From Methanospirillum hungatei JF-1 (lineage in GTDB: Archaea; Halobacteriota; Methanomicrobia; Methanomicrobiales; Methanospirillaceae), in contig NC_007796.1 of assembly GCF_000013445.1 (NCBI RefSeq), forward strand, positions 2,206,936-2,270,935: DNA of 64,000 nt, given 5' to 3'. Under the pieces are notes generated by a model. The model did not search any database. It had not been told where the DNA came from and was given only the letters and a program-made list of their open reading frames with translations. Both the position numbers and the translations under genes were made by a program. Of this stretch, positions 45,443-54,233 are shown in pieces. Each line of letters starts with the position of its first letter. Position 1 is the first letter of the stretch.

Positions 45443-46087
45443 ATGGAACAAAAAGATGACCAAAAAATGGGAAAGAAAGACAGCAAACATTTTTTAACGA
45501 TTGCTGACACCATTTTTTCTCCCATTTATCCTGTTATTGCAGAGCAGATTGTCACGAACACCGGTATTCATTCCGGGACAGCCCTTGATGTCGGAACCGG
45601 ACCAGGACATCTTGCAACCGCCCTGGCTCTTGCATCTGATTGTACGGTTCACGCTCTTGATTGTTCACCTGACATGATAGAGATCTGTCAAACCAGGGTT
45701 TCAGAAAAAGGACTAACCAAGAGAGTCATTCCGGCACTGGGGGATGTGAGTGAAATTCCTTATGGTGATAATACCTTTGATCTCATCATCAGCAGAGGAT
45801 CATGGTTTTTCTGGGAGGATTTATCAAAAAGCCTTACAGAGATTTACCGGGTTCTAAGGCCTGGTGGGAAAACCTATATCGGAGGCGGGTTTGGAACCGC
45901 TGCATTAAAAGAACAGATCGTTGCAGCGATGAAAGAGAAAGATTCTGATTTTGAAACCGGAATGAAGGAGCGAATGACGTCCCGGTCACCTGATATCATC
46001 ACATCAACTGTAGAGAAGATCGGCGTGACCAATTACTCTCTTATTAATGATGATTCTGGTATCTGGCTCATGATGGTGCGGGAATGA
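45443..46087 (+). CDS. Class I SAM-dependent methyltransferase
   Basis: 214 residues. SAM motif I ALDVGTGPGHLATALA (about 48-63), motif II HALDCSPDMIEI, and YGDNTFDLIISRGSWFFW and VLRPGGKTYIGGG further on: a small UbiE/Methyltransf_11 enzyme. It sits 6 bases after the binding protein gene and overlaps the following radical SAM gene by 4 bases (ATGA), so all three are one translation-coupled operon. Substrate unknown; by context it may modify a small molecule that the binding-protein domains recognise. Confidence 0.83.
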   Translation: MEQKDDQKMGKKDSKHFLTIADTIFSPIYPVIAEQIVTNTGIHSGTALDVGTGPGHLATALALASDCTVHALDCSPDMIEICQTRVSEKGLTKRVIPALGDVSEIPYGDNTFDLIISRGSWFFWEDLSKSLTEIYRVLRPGGKTYIGGGFGTAALKEQIVAAMKEKDSDFETGMKERMTSRSPDIITSTVEKIGVTNYSLINDDSGIWLMMVRE

Positions 46088-47841
46088 CCGTCTGTCCATA
46101 CTGCCCTCATCACTGTGACATTGCAGATAGGGGCACTGGTATCTGTGGTATGTATACCGCAGTCAATGATTACATAATTGAGCGGTTTCCGGATCACTGG
46201 CTGATGGTAACTCCGGTATCGGTGGAGACGATCCCCTTTGTCCATGCTTTCCCACAGGCGAAAGCGCTTCAAATCAGTACTATCGGATGTAATTTGAAAT
46301 GTCCGGGATGTGTATCTGAAGTACTGGTGAGAAAACCGGATGACATGGGAACCGGCCTTCGGTACCAGTCAGCAAAAGCCATTATCGATGAAGCGAAGAA
46401 GAAAGACTGCAGGGGAATTTTATTTTGTCTGAATGAGCCGACCGTATCCCTTCCCTCTTTCCTGAAAGTTGCCCACCTGGCAAAAGAAAAAGGGATGTTT
46501 GTCGGGTGTTCATCGAATGCCTATTTTTCAGAGTATACCTTAAACCTTCTTATTCCGGTTCTCGATATGATAAATATCGGGCTCAAAGGTAAAGATGAGA
46601 AGAATATCAGGGCTTGTGGAATTATTGATGACAAAGTGGTCATCCAGAACATCAAAAAGCTCGTACAGGCAGGAGTCCATGTTGAAATTGCTCTGATGCA
46701 TGCAAAGGGGCAGGAGAACGAGCTTATTACCCAGGCTAAAGAGATTGTCTCTATTTCAGACAAAATACCAATTCAGGTCATGCGGTGTATGGCATTTGGA
46801 GATCTTGGCCAGGAGTATGAGCCTTCGATTCCGGAATCTGAACTCCTGTGTGATCAGCTGCGTGAATTTGCTTCCCACGTATATCTCTTCAATTCACCAG
46901 GAACTGCGTATATCAATACCGTCTGTCCGGATTGTGGAGATGTATTATCAACCCGTGAAATGTACGGACCTATGGGATGCAGACCGGTAACATTTCTGGA
47001 TACCGGGTTATGTTCATGCGGATACCAGGTTCCTCTCTCTGGATCAGCATCACCTTCCCGGTATGAAGAAGAAGGTATGGATGGCGGATACCGACCGACC
47101 CGTGCTCTTGAATTTATCCAGGGAATTGTTACCTGCCTAGGAGTTGATGATCCCCTTTGTGCTCCCCGGCTCTGGAAATTATACCTTGCCCATGGGAAGA
47201 TCAGTTCAATACACCAACGAATTCAAAAGATAACATCATATTATGATATTATCCGAGAAGTAGCAGAAATTGTTGACAAAAAGGATGAAGGGATAGAGTT
47301 GGTGTCGGTCCTGGAAGAGATGAAAACCCAGGTTACTGATACCGTTAAAGGGATGACTCATCCCCGTGTCCTCTACACCATGGGATACCCGATATTCTCA
47401 CTGAACGGGGGCAGATTTGAGAATCTGCTCGTAGATCTGGCTGGTGGCGATCCCGTGAACCGGATGATAAAACGGTCAGGAAAACCTGGAGTAAACCTTT
47501 CTCATGAAGAATTTTTGTCGCTCAATCCTGACTGGATATGCATATCAGGTCTTTTTTCTCTTCCGAAAGAGGAGTGTATTGCATATTGCAAAAACAATAA
47601 TCTCATGGTTCCTGCAATAATAGAGAATAAGGTCATTGAAGTACCGCCATCGTGGGACTTTGGAAGTCCGCGATGGATTCTTGGTCTTATGCTTCTGGCG
47701 CAGTCATTCCATCCCGAAAATTGTACCTGGAACATGGATGAGGTTGCTGACCAGTTTTACCAACGATTCTATCATGTTCCCTATCAATCGGTTCAGCCAA
47801 CCCGGTCGTTTATCAAGGCGTCTGCAAAAATTTTTGGATAA
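46084..47841 (+). CDS. Radical SAM protein fused to a binding-protein C-terminal lobe (module 1)
   Basis: 585 residues, cytosolic. N-terminal Cys motif CPYCPHHC...GICGMY (about 4-23) and radical SAM [4Fe-4S] motif CNLKCPGC (about 70-77) follow the pattern of AmmeMemoRadiSam/PflA-like enzymes (COG1180). A zinc-ribbon-like block CPDCGD...CSCGY lies near 280-320. The last ~170 residues, after a linker, resemble the C-terminal lobe of the FepB-like protein encoded upstream (RVLYTMGYPIFS, LAGGDPVN, FLSLNPDWICISG, NKVIEVPPSWDF). A radical enzyme carrying an intracellular chelate-binding lobe is unusual. Possible role: removing or modifying a metal chelate, or building a cofactor on it. Confidence 0.82.
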   Translation: MTVCPYCPHHCDIADRGTGICGMYTAVNDYIIERFPDHWLMVTPVSVETIPFVHAFPQAKALQISTIGCNLKCPGCVSEVLVRKPDDMGTGLRYQSAKAIIDEAKKKDCRGILFCLNEPTVSLPSFLKVAHLAKEKGMFVGCSSNAYFSEYTLNLLIPVLDMINIGLKGKDEKNIRACGIIDDKVVIQNIKKLVQAGVHVEIALMHAKGQENELITQAKEIVSISDKIPIQVMRCMAFGDLGQEYEPSIPESELLCDQLREFASHVYLFNSPGTAYINTVCPDCGDVLSTREMYGPMGCRPVTFLDTGLCSCGYQVPLSGSASPSRYEEEGMDGGYRPTRALEFIQGIVTCLGVDDPLCAPRLWKLYLAHGKISSIHQRIQKITSYYDIIREVAEIVDKKDEGIELVSVLEEMKTQVTDTVKGMTHPRVLYTMGYPIFSLNGGRFENLLVDLAGGDPVNRMIKRSGKPGVNLSHEEFLSLNPDWICISGLFSLPKEECIAYCKNNNLMVPAIIENKVIEVPPSWDFGSPRWILGLMLLAQSFHPENCTWNMDEVADQFYQRFYHVPYQSVQPTRSFIKASAKIFG

Positions 47842-47904
47842 TTTTTCCCATTTTTCTCGAAAACACTGCAGCGGTATATTCTTTGCTACACAAACCAACC
47901 TTCT

Positions 47905-48330
47905 ATGATCACTGTGAATATTATCAAGGTTCTTCGAAGAGATGTTTTGAGTGATGATTACCTGAGTACGGATTATCTGCTATCAGGTCAAATTACACTC
48001 GAAGGGCTGGATATTCTCTCCCAGGGGGCCTATACCATAACCGGATACCAATACCTCTCTCCATGCTATCAGATTCAAAAACCTGAAAATATTCAGATCA
48101 CTGGTATTTTACAGAGTTGTGTTATCCGGGTCACCTACCCTGCATACACCGAAGGATACATGAAAGAGTATCTATCTGCTCTTGTCACCCTTATTTCAGA
48201 CCAACAACATGCGCACTCATTTGTTCAAACCCTATACGATGATATAAAAATGGTTTTCAGATCCAAATTTCATCGGAGAAGAACTGAAAAATCTGAAATA
48301 GGGAAACGCTCGCTCATTTTTATAGAATGA
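47905..48330 (+). CDS. Hypothetical protein between the two radical SAM modules
   Basis: 141 residues starting MITVNIIKVLRRDVLSDDYL. The N-terminal half looks beta-rich and the C-terminal half helical with a basic tail. No signal peptide, no cysteine motif, and no recognised family. It lies 63 bases after the first radical SAM gene with no clear ribosome site, but base composition fits the neighbours and the frame is long, so I consider it probably real. Confidence 0.55.
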   Translation: MITVNIIKVLRRDVLSDDYLSTDYLLSGQITLEGLDILSQGAYTITGYQYLSPCYQIQKPENIQITGILQSCVIRVTYPAYTEGYMKEYLSALVTLISDQQHAHSFVQTLYDDIKMVFRSKFHRRRTEKSEIGKRSLIFIE

Positions 48331-48439
48331 TCAACTTAGGTAATTAAAAAAGATCAACTTCTGCCGCACAATTAGGTAAATTATTATTACAGAGTTAACA
48401 TAATGCATTACGATCAAGAGATCATCTTTGGAGAAAATT

Positions 48440-49486
48440 ATGCATGTATCGTTGACTCGTATATTCTGTATTCTTGTTACAGGTCTTTTACTAATTCCTG
48501 GATGGACAGGTGCTGAGGGTACAATCTCAATTGCCGATATTACAGGCAAACAGGTAGAAATTCCGGCGGATGTGACCAGAGTGGTTACCGTCGATCCCTT
48601 TTCCAGCCAGTTTATCTATGTTATCGGAGCAGATGACAGACTGGTCGGAACCTGTATCGGACCAGCGAACAGGGATCTGGTGAATAAAACTCAGCCCAAT
48701 CTTGGTTCACTTCCGTCTGCCGGATGTAAAACAAACGTTAATCTTGAAGAGTTGATGAGACTAAACCCAGAACTCGTTATTTCTTCAGTGGATTATACCT
48801 CAATCAACAATGATATCGAGAGGGTTTCCATCCCTCTTGTACAAATTGATCTAGAAAAGGCTGAGGATCTGGTAAAAAGTTATGAAATAATCGGTAAAAT
48901 TTTTGGAAAAGAGAAAGAAGCCCAGGAGTTTATCGATTATTACAACCAGAAGATGAATACTGTTGAGGAGACCGGAACAAGCATTCCTGAAGACCAAAGA
49001 AAGAGTATTTACTTTGGTCAGCGGTCACCGCTCCAGACACTTGGTGATGATTATTATGAAGCTGAAATAGCCCGGATTATTGGAGCATCAAATGCAGCAA
49101 AGGGCCTTTCTGGTGGGGATAATACGGTCACCATGGAACGGGTATACGAATGGGACCCAAGTGCTGTTGTCCTTCTTCCCTATTGCCCGGCAAGTGTTGC
49201 TGATATTCTGGCTGACCCGGCCTGGGAGTCACTTCCAGCAGTCAAAGAGAAGCAGGTCTTCAGAATGCCGAAATACCTCATGAGCTGGGAACTTCCGGTT
49301 CCGGAGTCAATTCTCGGGACCCTCTGGCTTCAGAGTGTCATCTATCCGGAATCGGTTTCATTTGATATCAAAGATGAAATAAAGAGCTTTTATAAAAAGT
49401 TCTATCGGATTGACCTTTCTGATGAAGATGTGGAGAACATTTTTTCAGACGACACTCAGATCATTCTGAATAAACCTTCACCATAA
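48440..49486 (+). CDS. Secreted class III metal-chelate binding protein (module 2)
   Basis: 348 residues from the ATG at 48440, chosen for the GGAG site 8 bases upstream (the frame opens at a TTG at 48428). Signal peptide (about 5-24), then the TroA/FepB fold: ADITGKQVEIPADVTRVVTVD, LMRLNPELVISS, VYEWDPSAVVLL, KQVFRMPKYLMSW. Weakly similar to the binding protein at 44354-45436, and paired the same way with a downstream radical SAM-PBP fusion. No transporter partner nearby. Ligand unknown. Confidence 0.82.
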   Translation: MHVSLTRIFCILVTGLLLIPGWTGAEGTISIADITGKQVEIPADVTRVVTVDPFSSQFIYVIGADDRLVGTCIGPANRDLVNKTQPNLGSLPSAGCKTNVNLEELMRLNPELVISSVDYTSINNDIERVSIPLVQIDLEKAEDLVKSYEIIGKIFGKEKEAQEFIDYYNQKMNTVEETGTSIPEDQRKSIYFGQRSPLQTLGDDYYEAEIARIIGASNAAKGLSGGDNTVTMERVYEWDPSAVVLLPYCPASVADILADPAWESLPAVKEKQVFRMPKYLMSWELPVPESILGTLWLQSVIYPESVSFDIKDEIKSFYKKFYRIDLSDEDVENIFSDDTQIILNKPSP

Positions 49487-49497
49487 TTTTTTTCCTG

Positions 49498-51204
49498 GTG
49501 ACCAGAATGGAATGCGAAATGTGTGGTCACCGGTGTAGTATTCAGGAAGGAGGATATGGAAGATGCAGGATGTATACCTGCAAGAATGGGGAGATATCAG
49601 AGCGTTTCCCCGACCTTTACCTGGCTCTCTGGCCAGGTGCTATTGAAACCATTCCTTTTCTTCACTATACTCCTGGTGGACGTTATCTGCTTCTTTCTAC
49701 TATCGGGTGTAATCTCTCCTGTGAAGGGTGTGTATCATATGTCCTGGCAAAGAACCAGGATTTATTAACCGATGCTCTGATTCATGCAGAGCCGACAGAT
49801 GTTCTCCGGATGGCGAGAGATAACGCCTGTATCGGAGCGGTTTTTTGCCTGAATGAGCCGACAGTCTCCCTCGAAACGGTTGCCCGTGTAGCCCGGGAAT
49901 TGCATGCGGCTGGATTATCCATGGGGTGTGCCTCGAATGGATGTATGTCGGAAAAAGCGCTGGATGTTCTTTTAGACCACATGGATTTTATCACCATCGG
50001 ACTGAAAGGACTCTCAGATCAGGCATACCAGATCAACGGGGCTCCCTGTAATGCAGAACAGGTCTTTCAAACCCTGAAAACAATCCATTCCAGAAACATA
50101 CATCTTGAGGTTGCTGCTGTATGCAAAACATCAGACATGGAAGAGATTGTTACTATTGCGCAGCGGATACTGGAGATATCTGCAGATATTCCCCTTCTTG
50201 TCATGCGGTTTATTCCCTTTCATGGAGCGGATACTGCGCTTGAACCCTCCGCCATTGCAGCTGAGGACCTGATCTCAGCCTGCAGGAAATATCTGCCATT
50301 TGTCTACCTTTTCAACACACCGTCAACCCGTTACCTGAATACGTATTGTCCGAATTGTAATGAGTTGCTTGTTGAGCGTTCATTTAACGGACCGATGGGG
50401 GCACGATTTTCAGGCAGGTATGCGCAGGTATGTCCTTCCTGTACTTCTTCTATCCCGATCAGAGGGGAGTGGTTTTCACAGTTCTATCAGGAACCACGGT
50501 TCAGAGGAGGATATAGAACTCCTGTTGCGCTTGATATGGTGTACAGTATCCTGAAAGCAGTGAGTATCTCTGACGAAGCCACTATGGGAATGGTGTTAAC
50601 AAAACTCTTATCTAACGATTACCTGGAACAATTACAGACAAGACTTCAGACTCCAAAGGGATATATCGAATTTTTACAGGTATTACAACAATGGTCGGGG
50701 AGTCTCTCATTTGAGCCGGTCATCAGATTTCTTTCAGGAAGAGTCCAGATAATCGAGAGATATTCCAATGTACCGAATAAACCGCGTGTCCTTTCAGTCC
50801 TTTCCCATCCGCTCCTCCCCTCATATCCGGATAAGATGGAAAATACACTCATAGCACTTGCAGGAGGAGATGTTTTGAATTATGACCTGGGATATGATGA
50901 AAAATCATCTGAACGATTCACCTGGGATGCATTTCAAAAATTGAAACCTGATATCCTTGTTGTCTCAGGCCCCGGTCATCTGACTCACCAGGATTTTGTT
51001 GATTTATGCATGAGAGAAGACCTTACTGCTCCTGCAATAGAGGAAAATAATATTTTCATGGTACCTGGAACACATTTGAGCGCTGGTCCATCCTGGATCC
51101 TGACCCTGGAATCAATCGCGAATTATCTCCATCCGGACATTTTTGATTTTAACCTGGAGTATGAAAAAGCGGTTCTTCTCAAAACATTACCCGGACTTGA
51201 GTGA
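49498..51204 (+). CDS. Radical SAM protein fused to a binding-protein C-terminal lobe (module 2)
   Basis: 568 residues from GTG 49498 (ATG at 49507 is the alternative). CEMCGHRCSIQEGGYGRCRMY and CNLSCEGC give the N-terminal Cys motif and the radical SAM cluster site; CPNCNE...CPSCTS forms a zinc-ribbon-like block; the C-terminal ~160 residues form the FepB-like lobe (LAGGDVLNY, FQKLKPDILVVSG, NNIFMVPGTHLS). Full-length paralogue of the protein at 46084-47841. It starts 11 bases after the module 2 binding protein. Proposed to act on the ligand of that protein inside the cell; no experimental basis is known to me. Confidence 0.82.
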   Translation: MTRMECEMCGHRCSIQEGGYGRCRMYTCKNGEISERFPDLYLALWPGAIETIPFLHYTPGGRYLLLSTIGCNLSCEGCVSYVLAKNQDLLTDALIHAEPTDVLRMARDNACIGAVFCLNEPTVSLETVARVARELHAAGLSMGCASNGCMSEKALDVLLDHMDFITIGLKGLSDQAYQINGAPCNAEQVFQTLKTIHSRNIHLEVAAVCKTSDMEEIVTIAQRILEISADIPLLVMRFIPFHGADTALEPSAIAAEDLISACRKYLPFVYLFNTPSTRYLNTYCPNCNELLVERSFNGPMGARFSGRYAQVCPSCTSSIPIRGEWFSQFYQEPRFRGGYRTPVALDMVYSILKAVSISDEATMGMVLTKLLSNDYLEQLQTRLQTPKGYIEFLQVLQQWSGSLSFEPVIRFLSGRVQIIERYSNVPNKPRVLSVLSHPLLPSYPDKMENTLIALAGGDVLNYDLGYDEKSSERFTWDAFQKLKPDILVVSGPGHLTHQDFVDLCMREDLTAPAIEENNIFMVPGTHLSAGPSWILTLESIANYLHPDIFDFNLEYEKAVLLKTLPGLE

Positions 51205-51231
51205 ATACTGAGAAAAGAAAGGGCTCACAAT

Positions 51232-51238
51232 TTTTTTA
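51232..51238 (+). terminator. Poly-T tract after the second radical SAM gene
   Basis: A T7 run 28 bases after the stop codon of the module 2 radical SAM gene, a likely archaeal terminator of the 44-51 kb gene series. Confidence 0.4.
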
Positions 51239-51352
51239 ATATACCTGGCTGGCGAAGTTTTGGGAAAATAACTCTGTAATCAGGTACTCCCAAAACCCAT
51301 GGATTTGCAGTTCTAAATCGGGATGAAAACTACAAATTACGGTGAAAATGTA

Positions 51353-51616
51353 TCAGGATGCAGTGTTTTCCACGTTTTCCTGCTCCTTTACAATTTCCAT
51401 AATTTGAACCTTGATTTTTTGCTTCAAAGGTACATCAGGTTTTTTTGTCCCATCCCAGGAATATCCCATAACGTCACAGAGAACGCGATTTCCACCGATC
51501 ACTCTCTCGATTTTCGTTGCCTCTCCCTTATTCTGGTTGATCTGAAATTCTTTTACTACCGCATTCCATTCAGATGGATACAGCGCAATTTCATATAATT
51601 CATTTACTTTAACCAT
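51353..51616 (-). CDS. Small hypothetical protein
   Basis: 87 residues, beginning MVKVNELYEIALYPSEWNAVVKEF. A GAGGT ribosome site 7 bases before the ATG and a TATATAAT-like promoter element on the minus strand near 51654-51662 support it as a real single gene. The product is mixed and soluble with a central segment GNRVLCDVMGYSWDG. I do not recognise a family. It stands between module 2 and a methyltransferase. Confidence 0.7.
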   Translation of the reverse strand: MVKVNELYEIALYPSEWNAVVKEFQINQNKGEATKIERVIGGNRVLCDVMGYSWDGTKKPDVPLKQKIKVQIMEIVKEQENVENTAS

Positions 51617-52050
51617 AAGTTAACCTCGCGAATGGCTATACTAGGTAGGTTATTACATTATATATCAGTTCTCATTTTTAGATTAATTTTCATGAAAAAC
51701 AGCTCAATAATTTGAACACAGAAAAATTATTGCCTACAGTCTGCATAGTTGTAAAAGAAAGTGGTGGTTAGAGAACATAGCCTGATTATTATTGAGGTTA
51801 CCCGGTAGTCAAAATAACATGATCGGATTGTAAATCATACCGGTCAGAGTATGCTTGAATTTCTCTATGGTTTATTCTTCATTGTGCTGGAAGTACTAAC
51901 CACCATATATTAATCTGAATTGAAAGTTAATATAATTATTTAATGCCTGCTCATGATTCATTATCCTCATAATTTTGTATAATATCCAGAGAAATTTCCA
52001 ATTTTCGTGCTTTGAGAGTCATATTCAGACCTTCCATTCCATGAAATTAA
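51617..52050. other. Intergenic region with an inverted-repeat element
   Basis: 434 AT-rich bases. Contains the promoter of the small minus-strand gene and a 144-base segment bounded by 10-base inverted repeats (51762-51905, separate entry). No gene. Confidence 0.5.
51762..51905. repeat. Possible MITE with 10-base terminal inverted repeats
   Basis: TGGTGGTTAG at 51762-51771 is perfectly inverted as CTAACCACCA at 51896-51905. No coding capacity lies inside and no clear target duplication flanks it, so it could also be two arms of a regulatory structure. Confidence 0.4.
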
Positions 52051-52944
52051 TCATACAATCCCATTCTCCAAAGCTGACCAGATCATCATTGCCTTGTATA
52101 TTTCCGACTGTGTGTGGTACATTCCATTTATCGAAGAGTTTCTATAGTATTCCCTGATTTTTTCTTTGTTTTCTTCGGTGAGAACCTGACGAAGTGATAA
52201 AAAGTCAATAGCCTTTTGAGCCGCTTCTTCCGGGTTCTGGTCTCGACCTTCCGATTTATGAGTAATCTTCACAATCGGATGAAATCCAAGTGTATACAGA
52301 TACATGAACGGATACAGAAACCCGGACGCAAAAATGTTATCCCGGGGGATAGTATCCAGAATCCGGGTATAGATTTCACAGGGAATTTTTGCCGGATCCT
52401 TCCGGATAAAGTTGCTGTAATAACAGAATCTCCTTGAACAGGCCACCATCCGGTCAAAGGTCTCTACATCCTTGATTCCCGGAGTAAATGATGCAATAAC
52501 CAGATCAAACGAGTTACGAAACCCCAATGTATCAATATCTGCAGTCCACCAGGAACATTCAACCGGAGTGATCGAAAGATTATCTCGGACCGCAACCTCT
52601 TTCAGTCTGTCAAGCATGCCTGATGAAATATCAAGTGACGTGACATCTGCTCCCGCTTGTGCCAGGGGAATAGATAAAGTTCCCGGACCACATCCAATAT
52701 CGAGAATTCGTGAACCAACAGGGTTGAATCCCGCTTCCTCTAAGAGATTAAAGAAATCGGAATTCTTTTTCCTCTGTCTTTCTTCCTCTACATCTTTTCC
52801 AAAACTTTCTGCACGTTTATTCCAACTGGCTGCCTGCTCTTCATCCGACGTATAGTACCCTTCATCAAGGGAGGAACTCCAGCAGTTAATCCAGTTATGT
52901 ATCGTTTCATTCAGAACCATGAGTACCTCAGGATGAGAATGCAT
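52051..52944 (-). CDS. Class I SAM-dependent methyltransferase with C-terminal extension
   Basis: 297 residues. A helical N-terminal region (SWNKRAESFGKDVEEERQ) precedes SAM motif I ILDIGCGPGTLSIPLA (about 89-104), TSLDISSGMLDRL and FDLVIASFTPG, then a ~110-residue C-terminal helical part with LGFHPIVKI. Similar in plan to the methyltransferase at 62931-63782 (RILDVGAGPGTLVIPLA and the same kind of C-terminal part), so the two are paralogues on either flank of the Mop/FmdE/DUF364 region. Substrate unknown; such proteins commonly lie beside corrinoid, siderophore or metal genes in methanogens. Confidence 0.82.
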   Translation of the reverse strand: MHSHPEVLMVLNETIHNWINCWSSSLDEGYYTSDEEQAASWNKRAESFGKDVEEERQRKKNSDFFNLLEEAGFNPVGSRILDIGCGPGTLSIPLAQAGADVTSLDISSGMLDRLKEVAVRDNLSITPVECSWWTADIDTLGFRNSFDLVIASFTPGIKDVETFDRMVACSRRFCYYSNFIRKDPAKIPCEIYTRILDTIPRDNIFASGFLYPFMYLYTLGFHPIVKITHKSEGRDQNPEEAAQKAIDFLSLRQVLTEENKEKIREYYRNSSINGMYHTQSEIYKAMMIWSALENGIV

Positions 52945-53325
52945 CAGTACAGGAAGGTTACCTGTGCTGTTGTATAAATGATTTGATTGTTTCCGGATTT
53001 TGTCAATTATTTTTTATTGATGAGAATTGTTCACAAAAATATCTTCAGTACTTTGTTCATTCATCGCATTTTCCTTCATTTTTCTCCATTACTCATGATT
53101 TTTTATACCAGATCGCTCACTGATGATCATCCATAGTGCAGGATATCATTCAATAATTGCGTATGGGCTATTTTATCACTGTAACTACTATTCTCTCCTT
53201 TTTCGGATTGATGAGATGCTTTTTCAGGTTATGTACTTTAAATTAATTATAGGTGCCATTAAACAATTTTATGTATATGAATCACCAATACTCATAAGTT
53301 ACTATAGATTAAACCTGGAGATAAC
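52945..53325. other. Divergent intergenic region before mop
   Basis: 381 AT-rich bases between the methyltransferase (minus) and the first mop gene (plus). A TATA-like TTTATGTATATG near 53268-53279 fits the mop promoter. No other feature seen. Confidence 0.45.
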
Positions 53326-53535
53326 ATGAGAATCAGTGCACGAAATTCAATCAAAGGGACTATAAAATCCATTACGAAAGGCCCGGTTAATTCTGAAGTT
53401 GTTCTTGATATTGGGAATGGCGTTCTTATAACCTCGGTAATTACCACCCACGCAGTAGAGAAACTCGGACTGAAAGAGGGGAAAATGGCATGGGCATTGG
53501 TCAAATCTTCAGAAGTAATGATTGCCGTTGATTAA
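53326..53535 (+). CDS. mop: Mop, molybdenum-pterin/oxyanion binding protein
   Basis: 69 residues, a single mono-Mop (TOBE-like) domain: RISARNSIKGTIKSITKGPVNSEVVL (in part), ITSVITTHAVEKLGLKEG and VKSSEVMIAVD. Members of this family form hexamers that store or buffer molybdate or tungstate in the cytosol. GGAG lies 6 bases before the ATG. It begins a plus-strand run mop, fmdE-like, DUF364, HD protein. About 80 percent identical by eye to the second mop at 59321-59530. Confidence 0.9.
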   Translation: MRISARNSIKGTIKSITKGPVNSEVVLDIGNGVLITSVITTHAVEKLGLKEGKMAWALVKSSEVMIAVD

Positions 53536-53640
53536 CGAAAGAAGGATGTTAGAAAGAGCTGAAAAGTAAAATAACCGGCATTCGTAGGAAATTCACCTTT
53601 TCCAATGAAACTGGTGAACAATTCAATTTTTTTGAGATTT

Positions 53641-54195
53641 ATGAGTGACTTTGAGACATTACTCGAAAAAGCAAAAGCATTCCATGGTGATGCCTGTCCG
53701 GGGATCCTGATGGGCACCCGGATGACCATGGCCGGTATGCGTGAGCTGGGTATGAACCCTATGGAAAAGAACCGTGATCTTATCGTCTATGTGGAGATTG
53801 ACCGGTGTGCAACTGATGCAATTCAGGCTATTACTGGTGTGACACTTGGACACCGAACGCTGAAATTCCGCGATTATGGTAAATTTGCAGCAACCTTTGT
53901 GGATAGCAGATCAGGAAAGGCAGTGCGAGTCACAGCAATCCCCAAAAAAGGAGAAAAGGAGCAAGATTTTCGGGCTATTGCACAGAACCTGGCTGTCGTT
54001 CCGGAATCAGAACTCTTTACTATCCAGAAAGTCACGGTAACTATTCCGGATGAAGATCTGCCAGGACAACCAACCCATAAGGAGTTTTGTTCAACATGCG
54101 GAGAACAGATCCTTGATAACAGGGAAATGAACACCAATGGTATTATCCAATGTAAAAACTGTGCATTCGGGTCATATTACATTGCTATTGAATGA
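53641..54195 (+). CDS. FmdE-family protein with canonical CPG motif
   Basis: 184 residues from the ATG at 53641; the frame opens at 53605 but the family starts at about MSDFETLL. The hallmark KAFHGDACPGILMGTRM (about 13-29) contains the conserved His and Cys, followed by VYVEIDRCATDAIQAITGVTLGHRTL and a C-terminal zinc ribbon CSTCGEQI...CKNC. It is a closer match to the FmdE family than the protein at 33770-34408, where those residues are lost. Likely acts in Mo/W enzyme maturation or metal binding. Between mop and a DUF364 gene. Confidence 0.85.
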   Translation: MSDFETLLEKAKAFHGDACPGILMGTRMTMAGMRELGMNPMEKNRDLIVYVEIDRCATDAIQAITGVTLGHRTLKFRDYGKFAATFVDSRSGKAVRVTAIPKKGEKEQDFRAIAQNLAVVPESELFTIQKVTVTIPDEDLPGQPTHKEFCSTCGEQILDNREMNTNGIIQCKNCAFGSYYIAIE

Positions 54196-54233
54196 ATATT
54201 CAATTTAAAACGGGCAGAAAGGAATAAAAATCC

